Made by a program: the position numbers and the translations under genes
The notes under the pieces: generated by a model
What the model saw: the letters and a program-made list of their open reading frames with translations, nothing else
The model's database searches: none
Told to the model about the DNA's origin: nothing
From: Pleurotus ostreatus/Saccharomyces cerevisiae fusant
Taxonomy: Eukaryota > Opisthokonta
Reading direction: 5' to 3'
Assembly: GCA_024196135.1 (NCBI GenBank)
Contig: JAMQCK010000561.1
Location: forward strand, 1-19,953
Length of the DNA: 19,953 nucleotides
Part shown: positions 14,552-19,953 of the stretch, piece after piece
How positions within the stretch are numbered: the first letter of the stretch is position 1
How the letters are laid out: each line of letters opens with the position of its first letter

Positions 14552-17500
14552 TGGGAAGCTCAATCAAATCAGTCGTGAAGCTGGTCACTGCGCCCATCAA
14601 GGCGCTCTACGACCCAGTGGGCGCGTTCAAGGATGTGTTCGGTGGTGTGCAGGGCATCTTTGCAGGCCTCACCGGCGCAGCCAAGGTCTCAGGTGCCAGC
14701 AGCTCCGAACCCAGCTCGCAGACTGTCCGTTCCTCCAAGGCACCGGTGCGGTTCATTCTCGGCCGGGCCAGCACCGGCGGTGTCCTCGCGTGGGTCCAGG
14801 AAGAGCCAGGCGACCAGACCAGCGGAGAGTGGCTGCACATTGTCTACGTTCTCTCCGAAGGCGCTATAGCAGGCGTCGACGAAATCTACGTGGACGAGCG
14901 GCCGCTGTCCGAACTGGGCGCAAATGCCACGTCAGAAGTAATCATCAATCCGACTCAGGTGAATGCGTTCCTTCTGGAAACGTGCCCAGACTGGCGCCAG
15001 GAGCAGATCGGCCGCGGGCTTTCGTTTGTGCGCCTGTCGTTCAAATATGACGCAGAGAAGTTCCCGTCCGGCATTCCTGATGTGCGCTTCGTGGTGCGCG
15101 GGCGCAACGACCTGTATGACCCGCGCAACGGGGCAGTGGGCTATTCGGCCAACACCGCGCTGCTGATCCTATGGTATCTGCGCAACCGTTGTGCGATTCC
15201 TGACGACGAAATCATATTCGATTCTTTCGCCAGCTCTGCCAACGTCTGTGATGAGCCCTTGTTTGGCCCGGATGGTAAAATCTCGCCTCGCTACTTCGCT
15301 GGCGCGGTCATTGGCGCCGATGAGAAGCGAAATACCGTCCTGGACAACCTGCTGTCGGCATGTGCCGGGACGCTGATCAGGGTAGGTGGCCGGTGGTCAC
15401 TCCAAGTTGGCGCCTACTACGGGCCGGCCGACTTCACCGTCAACGAAGACATGGTGATTGGTACCGTCGAGGGTACGACCGAGGTCAGCAACAGTGACGC
15501 CATAAACACCATGCGCGGGACTTTTGTGGACCCGGCCCAAGCCTGGGCAGAGACCGACTACCCGGAGGTCGCGATACAGGACTGGATCACCAAAGACGGT
15601 GGTGAGCTCGCTGAGTCGCAGTCGTTTGCGTATGTGACAGATGCTTACCTGGCGCAGCGGCTTGCAAACATCAGCCTTCGCCGCCGTCGCTCGGGTGGCT
15701 CCCTCTCCGTGCCGCTGAACTTCAATGGTTACAACTGTCGTCCGGGGCGCGCAGTCAAAGTCGATCTGCCATCGCTGAACATTCTTGGCGAGTTCATGGT
15801 CACCGAATGGACCATGGGGGCGGCCGATGCATGCAAGGTGACCCTCAAGCCGTACGAGCAAGCCATCTTTGATGATGCTGTGGGCCAGCCCTACGACCCG
15901 CTGGGGTTTATCAACCTGCCGGTCGGCGGCCTGGCCGCTGTCACCGGATTGGCCTGGGCGCCGAGCGGCGTGGCCGAGGTCATTCAGGGCGTACTCAGCT
16001 GGACGCCACCGCTGCAGACGGTGCTGAGCTACACCGTGACGATCCGCAAGGGCACTGAGGTCGTGCAGTCCCTTAAGGTCGGCGGTGAAGCCGCCAGCTG
16101 CAACATCAATGGCCTGACGTCGGGTGTCTACACCATGAGCGTCATTGCCTTTGGCCCTGGCACACGTTCGGGCGAGGCGACCATCAATGTCAACGTGGGT
16201 GGTCCGCCGGTACCCGAGAGCTGCGCCTTCTATGCCTCGGTGGACACCATCACGCTTGTGCCAGCCAACCGGCAGAGCAGCCTTAATGGCGGTACCTATG
16301 AATACTTCTATACCACCAACCCTTCGGCATCGATCGCGGACGCCGTGTACTTGGGTCAAGGGTTGACCTTCACCCACACTGGACTGGCATTCGCCAAAGA
16401 GTACTTCTACTACGTACGGTCGGCGAATGCGTACGGGAAAAGTGATTTCCTGTTTGTGCCCGCTGCAACGTCCAGTGATCCAACCCAGATGCTGGAAGTC
16501 ATTGCGGGCCGGATCACCGAGAGCGAGCTGGGCAAGGAGTTGACCAGCCGAATCGACTTGATCGACATGAATGGGCCCGGGTCGGTTAATGAGCGGGTTG
16601 GAGAAGTCCGCAACCAGCTGAACGAGCAGGTGGCCGAGGTCAACACCGCGATCGAGACGGTCAAATCGTCGGTGGTGACGGCTCGTGATGAATTGCAACA
16701 GCAGCTTGCGGCAGTTGATCAGGAAGTCGATGCGGCCCGGTCCGAGCTGCAGCAGCAGATCAATACCGTCTCCGCGTTGGCCGGCTCGTTGCCGTACAAC
16801 AAAGACAAGACCTACACCCTGAATCAGGGCGTACTGGGCGCCGACGGCAAGCTGTATCAGGCATTGAAAGCGGTGCCGAAGAACAACCCGCCGCCGAATG
16901 CGACCTACTGGACCGATGTTGGCCAGGCCATTGTCACTGCGGCCGGTACCGCCACGCGCGTGGGCAAGGTCGAAACGGACGTTTCTACCCTCAACGGTAC
17001 AAGCACGGCGCAGGCCTCCAAGATCGAGGGCCTGCAGTCTGGTTTGAGCACCACCAATGGCAACGTGACGGCCGCCCAGCAGGCCGCGCAGGCGGCCGCC
17101 ACTGCAGCCGGCGCCAAAGGTGAGGTGATCTATGGCACCACGGCGCCGGCGGCGGATAAGCGCTTGGCGCAAAACCTGTGGATCGACACCACCGGCAATG
17201 CGAATACGCCGAAGCGCTGGAACGGCAGCACCTGGGTGGCCGTCACCGACAAGGAGGCCACCGACGCCGCTGCAGCCGCTGCGAATGCCCTGGCGGTCGC
17301 GCAGACCAAGGCGGATGCCCAGGCCGTGCAGAGCGTGACTACCCGGGTAACCGATGTGGAAGGGACGGTGAGCGCGCAGGGGCAGGCCATGACCGGCATG
17401 CAGTCGAGCCTTACGACCACCAAGCAGGATGTGACGGCCGCCCAGCAAGCCGCGCAGGCAGCCGCTACGGCGGCCGGCGCCAAGGGGGAAGTGATCTATG

Positions 17501-19953
17501 GCAGCACCGCGCCGGCCGCTGACAAGCGCCTGACGCAAAACCTGTGGATCGACACCACCGGCAACGCCAATACGCCGAAACGCTGGAACGGCAGCACCTG
17601 GGTACCGGTGAGCGACAAGGTGGCCACCGATGCAGCCGCTGCAGCGGCCGCCGCCAATGCGCTGGCCGCGACCAAAGCCGATGCATCGGCGGTTAACCTG
17701 CTGACCAACCGTGTCAGTAACGCCGAAGGCGTGCTCACCAGCTACAGCAGCGATATCACCCAGCTCAAGAACGGCTTGAGTGCCGCGCAGTCGTTCGTGG
17801 CTGGCAAGGCATGGGAGTTCACCGGTTCGACGCGGGGTTGGTTTGGCACTATCAGCGGCTCGACGTTTGTCGCCGGGCCTTTGTTCGCAACTGCCGGCAA
17901 CTGCCCTAACCTGCAGTGCAACTTCACCCCGACGTTTCCGGGCGCCGAGAACCCTTTCCTGCGCATCCGGCTGCGTCGGCGCAACACGGCCCGCGCAGGC
18001 GCGCAGATGTATTGGGCGAACGAAGATGGCGGGTTGGCCGAAGCCCGGCGCATGCCCTGGACGATTAACACCACCACGACCGATTGGCAGGATATTGAGA
18101 TTGACCTGTCTAGCCATGCCGGCTGGAGCGGCAAGAACATTCTGGCGATTCGTCTGGACATGATGAGTGCGTCGGATACCACCGGCGAAATCGACATTGC
18201 CTATATCGCGGTGGGACGCCGTTCGATTGCGGCCTCGGCGGAAGCCGTATCCAACCTGAGCAGTGCTGTCAGTGACGCCGATGGCAAACTGACCACGCAG
18301 GGTCAGTCGATCATCGGCCTGCAGAACGGCCTGACCACGACCAATCAGGGCGTGACTGCTGCCCAGCAGGCGGCGCAAGCGGCAGCGACAGCCGCAGGTG
18401 CCAAAGGCGAGGTGATCTATGGATCGTCCGCGCCTGCAGCGGACAAGCGTCTGGCGCAGAACCTGTGGATCGACACCGCCGGCAACGCCAATACGCCCAA
18501 GCGCTGGAGCGGTAGCGCCTGGGTCGCAGTGAGCGACAAGGTTGCCACCGATGCAGCTGCAGCAGCCCAATCGGCGCTGACCGAGGTGGCCAAGAAGGCC
18601 GATGCGTCGACGGTGCAAAACCTGTCCAACACGGTCGCGCAGCATGGCCAGGACATTACCGCCCAGGGTCAGGCGATGACGGCGATTGACGCCGCGATCG
18701 CTGAGGTGGGTGGGGAAAACCTGCTGTACAACCCAACGTTCAATCGAGCCAGCGAGGCCGATGCCAATGTGCCTGACGGCTGGTTCTTGGAGGGCGCCGC
18801 GACCAAGAACCCGAGCATGGTGTCTTCCTGGTTGAATTCGGGGGAGCAGGCGTTTCGGGTCGCGGTCACCGGCGTGACCAGCTCAAGCCCCTATCTGTCG
18901 CTGGTTACCCATGCCAGCCAGAGGCCAAAGATCGCCGGCGGGCAGACGGTCACTTCGTCGGTGTACGCCCGGCGCATGGCGGAATCGGGGCTGCTGTCTT
19001 TGCGGCTGATCCACCAGTGGTACAACGAAGCCGGCGCCGTCATTTCCGCACCGGCCAACGGCTTTGTACCGATTACGGTTGAGGGCGGCAGGATAACGTT
19101 CACCTCCGTTGCGCCGGCAGGCGCTGTTCGCGTCAATGTCTATTTCCGTATTCACGGGCAGACCGCAGCGGCTGCTAACGGCTCGGTCGAGCTGGCCAGG
19201 CCGCAAGCTGAGTACGGTTCCCGTGCAACGGGTTGGCGGGACAATGGGCAGGTCACGGCAGGCGAGGTCGCGGCGAACGTCTCGGCCACCAATCTGCTGA
19301 GCGGCCGGGTTAGCCAGACCGAACAGGGGCTAGTGTCTCAGGGACAGTCGATCGTCTCGCTTGAAGGTGGGTTGACCACCACCAAGCAGAACGTGACGGC
19401 CGCGCAGCAGGCCGCCCAGGCGGCAGCAACGGCGGCAGGGGCGAAAGGTGAGGTTATCTACGGATCGACCGCACCTGCAGCGGACAAGCGTCTGGCGCAG
19501 AACCTGTGGATCGACACCGCCGGCAACGCCAATACGCCCAAGCGCTGGAACGGCAGCACCTGGGTGGCGGTGAGCGACAAGGTGGCCACGGACGCGGCCG
19601 CCGCCGCAGCCAGTGCGCTGACTCAGGTGGCCACCAAGGCCGACGCGTCGGCCGTGAACTCGCTGACCAACCGGGTGAACAGCGCCGAAGGTACGCTCAC
19701 CAGCAACAGTAGCGATATCACCCAGCTGAAAAACAGCATTGGCACGGCCCAGCCATTCGTGGCGGGCAAGGCCTGGGAGTTCACTGGCTCTACCCAAGGA
19801 TGGGTAGGCACCATCGCCGGTTCTACCTTCATCGCCGGCCCGCTGTTCGCCACGGCGGGTAAGTGCCCGAACCTGCAGTGCAACTTCACCCCGGCGATTG
19901 CCGGCGCCGAGAACCCTTTCCTGCGCATCCGACTGCGCCGACGTAACACCACC
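14551..19953 (+). CDS. J: Tail tip / host specificity protein (gpJ-like), right end cut by window
   Basis: This frame stays open from the GTG at 14551 to the window edge, 1801 codons without a stop, already longer than lambda gpJ. The GTG shares a base with the upstream TAG and has GGAG at 14538-14541. Residues ~1-460 are the conserved tip body: SSKAPVRFILGRASTGGVLA, RGLSFVRLSFKYDAEKFP, AGTLIRVGGRWSLQVGAYYG, and the closing TEWTMGAADACKVTLKPYE. Then come two Ig/FnIII-like domains (~464-550 and ~551-640), a coiled coil (~651-745), a CBM5/12-like module (~747-791), four 72-residue repeats (starting at 839, 961, 1268 and 1615) and three carbohydrate-binding-like domains (~1078-1223, ~1388-1560, and 1736 to the edge). 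The inner part closes the tail hub; the outer modules probably bind surface polysaccharide. The modular layout is seen; ligand type is inference. Confidence 0.93.
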   Translation, partial: MGSSIKSVVKLVTAPIKALYDPVGAFKDVFGGVQGIFAGLTGAAKVSGASSSEPSSQTVRSSKAPVRFILGRASTGGVLAWVQEEPGDQTSGEWLHIVYVLSEGAIAGVDEIYVDERPLSELGANATSEVIINPTQVNAFLLETCPDWRQEQIGRGLSFVRLSFKYDAEKFPSGIPDVRFVVRGRNDLYDPRNGAVGYSANTALLILWYLRNRCAIPDDEIIFDSFASSANVCDEPLFGPDGKISPRYFAGAVIGADEKRNTVLDNLLSACAGTLIRVGGRWSLQVGAYYGPADFTVNEDMVIGTVEGTTEVSNSDAINTMRGTFVDPAQAWAETDYPEVAIQDWITKDGGELAESQSFAYVTDAYLAQRLANISLRRRRSGGSLSVPLNFNGYNCRPGRAVKVDLPSLNILGEFMVTEWTMGAADACKVTLKPYEQAIFDDAVGQPYDPLGFINLPVGGLAAVTGLAWAPSGVAEVIQGVLSWTPPLQTVLSYTVTIRKGTEVVQSLKVGGEAASCNINGLTSGVYTMSVIAFGPGTRSGEATINVNVGGPPVPESCAFYASVDTITLVPANRQSSLNGGTYEYFYTTNPSASIADAVYLGQGLTFTHTGLAFAKEYFYYVRSANAYGKSDFLFVPAATSSDPTQMLEVIAGRITESELGKELTSRIDLIDMNGPGSVNERVGEVRNQLNEQVAEVNTAIETVKSSVVTARDELQQQLAAVDQEVDAARSELQQQINTVSALAGSLPYNKDKTYTLNQGVLGADGKLYQALKAVPKNNPPPNATYWTDVGQAIVTAAGTATRVGKVETDVSTLNGTSTAQASKIEGLQSGLSTTNGNVTAAQQAAQAAATAAGAKGEVIYGTTAPAADKRLAQNLWIDTTGNANTPKRWNGSTWVAVTDKEATDAAAAAANALAVAQTKADAQAVQSVTTRVTDVEGTVSAQGQAMTGMQSSLTTTKQDVTAAQQAAQAAATAAGAKGEVIYGSTAPAADKRLTQNLWIDTTGNANTPKRWNGSTWVPVSDKVATDAAAAAAAANALAATKADASAVNLLTNRVSNAEGVLTSYSSDITQLKNGLSAAQSFVAGKAWEFTGSTRGWFGTISGSTFVAGPLFATAGNCPNLQCNFTPTFPGAENPFLRIRLRRRNTARAGAQMYWANEDGGLAEARRMPWTINTTTTDWQDIEIDLSSHAGWSGKNILAIRLDMMSASDTTGEIDIAYIAVGRRSIAASAEAVSNLSSAVSDADGKLTTQGQSIIGLQNGLTTTNQGVTAAQQAAQAAATAAGAKGEVIYGSSAPAADKRLAQNLWIDTAGNANTPKRWSGSAWVAVSDKVATDAAAAAQSALTEVAKKADASTVQNLSNTVAQHGQDITAQGQAMTAIDAAIAEVGGENLLYNPTFNRASEADANVPDGWFLEGAATKNPSMVSSWLNSGEQAFRVAVTGVTSSSPYLSLVTHASQRPKIAGGQTVTSSVYARRMAESGLLSLRLIHQWYNEAGAVISAPANGFVPITVEGGRITFTSVAPAGAVRVNVYFRIHGQTAAAANGSVELARPQAEYGSRATGWRDNGQVTAGEVAANVSATNLLSGRVSQTEQGLVSQGQSIVSLEGGLTTTKQNVTAAQQAAQAAATAAGAKGEVIYGSTAPAADKRLAQNLWIDTAGNANTPKRWNGSTWVAVSDKVATDAAAAAASALTQVATKADASAVNSLTNRVNSAEGTLTSNSSDITQLKNSIGTAQPFVAGKAWEFTGSTQGWVGTIAGSTFIAGPLFATAGKCPNLQCNFTPAIAGAENPFLRIRLRRRNTT
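16791..16923 (+). other. CBM5/12-like module in the gpJ-like protein
   Basis: About 45 residues, from PYNKDKTYTLNQGVLGADGK to the YWTDVG end, fit the short chitin-binding (CBM5/12) pattern: an aromatic start, a turn with G-x-LYQA, a proline run, and a final W. It joins the coiled coil to the first 72-residue repeat. A carbohydrate contact is possible, but such modules also act as plain spacers in tail fibres. Confidence 0.5.
17065..17280 (+). repeat. 72-residue repeat, copy 1 (gpJ-like protein)
   Basis: First of four in-frame copies, each 216 bp. Order inside the unit: an Ala/Gln-rich helix (VTAAQQAAQAAATAAG), KGEVIYG, AP-ADKRLAQNLWIDT, GNANTPKRW, a short WV strand, then ATDAAAAA. It looks like a short helix plus a small beta module of the kind that projects from phage tips. 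By eye it differs from copy 4 at 4 of 72 residues. Confidence 0.9.
17431..17646 (+). repeat. 72-residue repeat, copy 2
   Basis: Same unit as at 17065, offset 366 bp. Special features of this copy are LTQNLW instead of LAQNLW and WVPVSDK instead of WVAV. It leads through a short helical linker into the carbohydrate-binding-like domain starting near 17782. That whole block recurs at 19393. Confidence 0.9.
17782..18220 (+). other. Carbohydrate-binding-like jelly-roll domain, type A
   Basis: About 146 residues with FVAGKAWEFTGSTRGWFG, then GPLFATAGNCPNLQCNFTP, PFLRIRLRRRNT, a WANEDGG loop, and an end with DLSSHAGWSGKNILAIRLD and DIAYIAVG. The spacing of Trp, Asp and beta-strand patterns fits jelly-roll sugar-binding domains found in phage tips. 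A second, truncated copy starts near 19744. Confidence 0.65.
18352..18567 (+). repeat. 72-residue repeat, copy 3
   Basis: Third copy, offset 921 bp from copy 2. It has RWSGSAWV in place of RWNGSTWV. It shares an exact 76-base stretch, synonymous sites included, with copy 4 (18433-18508 equals 19474-19549). Confidence 0.9.
18712..19230 (+). other. Carbohydrate-binding-like domain, type B (CBM4/9-like)
   Basis: Starts with GENLLYNPTFNRASEADANV and PDGWFLEG, the common opening of galactose-binding-fold CBM4/9-like domains. It continues through SSVYARRMAESGLLSLRLIH and ends with VELARPQAEYGSRATGWRDN. It differs from the type A domains on both sides, so the protein carries at least two kinds of putative ligand domain. 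Confidence 0.65.
19393..19608 (+). repeat. 72-residue repeat, copy 4
   Basis: Fourth copy. From 19393 to the window edge at 19953 it aligns without any gap to 17431-17991 (offset 1962 bp), so the copy 2 + linker + type A domain block is duplicated as one unit. By hand alignment about 160 of 187 residues are identical. Confidence 0.9.
19744..19953 (+). other. Carbohydrate-binding-like domain, type A, second copy (cut by window)
   Basis: Begins FVAGKAWEFTGSTQGWVG and keeps GPLFATAGKCPNLQCNFTP and PFLRIRLRRRNT of the first copy. Changes cluster in loop positions: S/P before FVAG, R/Q and F/V in the first loop, and TFP/AIA after NFTP. The last ~80 residues lie beyond the window. Confidence 0.75.

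Noticed and set aside
15397..18645. Minus-strand open frame of 1082 codons
   Set aside because: It is exactly antisense to the gpJ-like gene, whose + frame is open to the window edge and has clear homology-type motifs and domain order. The antisense product is rich in Arg, Gly, His and Ala, has no recognisable domain, and its internal repeats merely mirror the repeats on the + strand. High GC third positions in + codons remove stops from this antisense frame.
17065..19608. Regularly spaced repeats as a CRISPR array or IS element
   Set aside because: The repeats are 216 bp, in frame, protein-coding and unevenly spaced (366, 921 and 1041 bp), so they are protein domain repeats.
19330..19797. 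Minus-strand open frame opposite repeat copy 4
   Set aside because: It mirrors the same antisense pattern over the duplicated block and has no independent coding evidence.

Overview
This window is the left part of the late structural operon of a lambda/HK97-type siphophage, either a prophage or a free phage genome. Every real gene is on the + strand. The DNA is GC-rich with a strong G/C preference at codon third positions. The protein families and their order suggest a Pseudomonas host, probably of the putida/fluorescens kind; this is inference, because no host gene or attachment site is in view.

Packaging and head (1-7905). A short leader holds a perfect G-quadruplex-type tract. It is followed by terS and terL, portal, a ClpP-type head maturation protease, and an HK97-fold major capsid protein with an N-terminal coiled-coil scaffold region. 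A small unassigned protein comes next, then the connector set: gp6-like connector, head closure, HK97 gp10-like protein and a DUF3168 tail terminator. The three residues that make the HK97 covalent chainmail (Lys, Asn, Glu) are all at matching places in the capsid protein.

Tail (7958-19953). An intrinsic terminator separates the head block from the tail tube gene. Two tail-assembly chaperone reading frames follow, the second readable only in the -1 frame, as expected for a G/GT-type programmed frameshift. A small membrane/zinc-ribbon gene with its own terminator and a possible promoter then sits between the chaperones and the tape measure gene. It looks like a moron and occupies the kind of position where HK97 carries its superinfection-exclusion gene 15. 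The tape measure protein (1134 aa) is followed by a distal-tail-like protein, a DUF2163-like hub protein, a DUF6950 (NlpC/P60-like) protein, and a gpJ-like tail-tip/host-specificity protein that runs off the right edge after 1801 codons.

The outer half of the gpJ-like protein is modular. It has Ig/FnIII-like domains, a coiled coil, a small CBM5/12-like module, four copies of a 72-residue repeat and at least three carbohydrate-binding-like domains. One of these domains is duplicated together with its repeat at a constant 1962-bp offset. This receptor-facing duplication, the moron and several terminator-like hairpins inside the late operon are the most interesting parts. A 1082-codon open frame on the minus strand lies antisense to the gpJ-like gene and is judged to be a composition artefact. 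No tRNA, rRNA, CRISPR array, IS element, integrase or lysis gene was seen.
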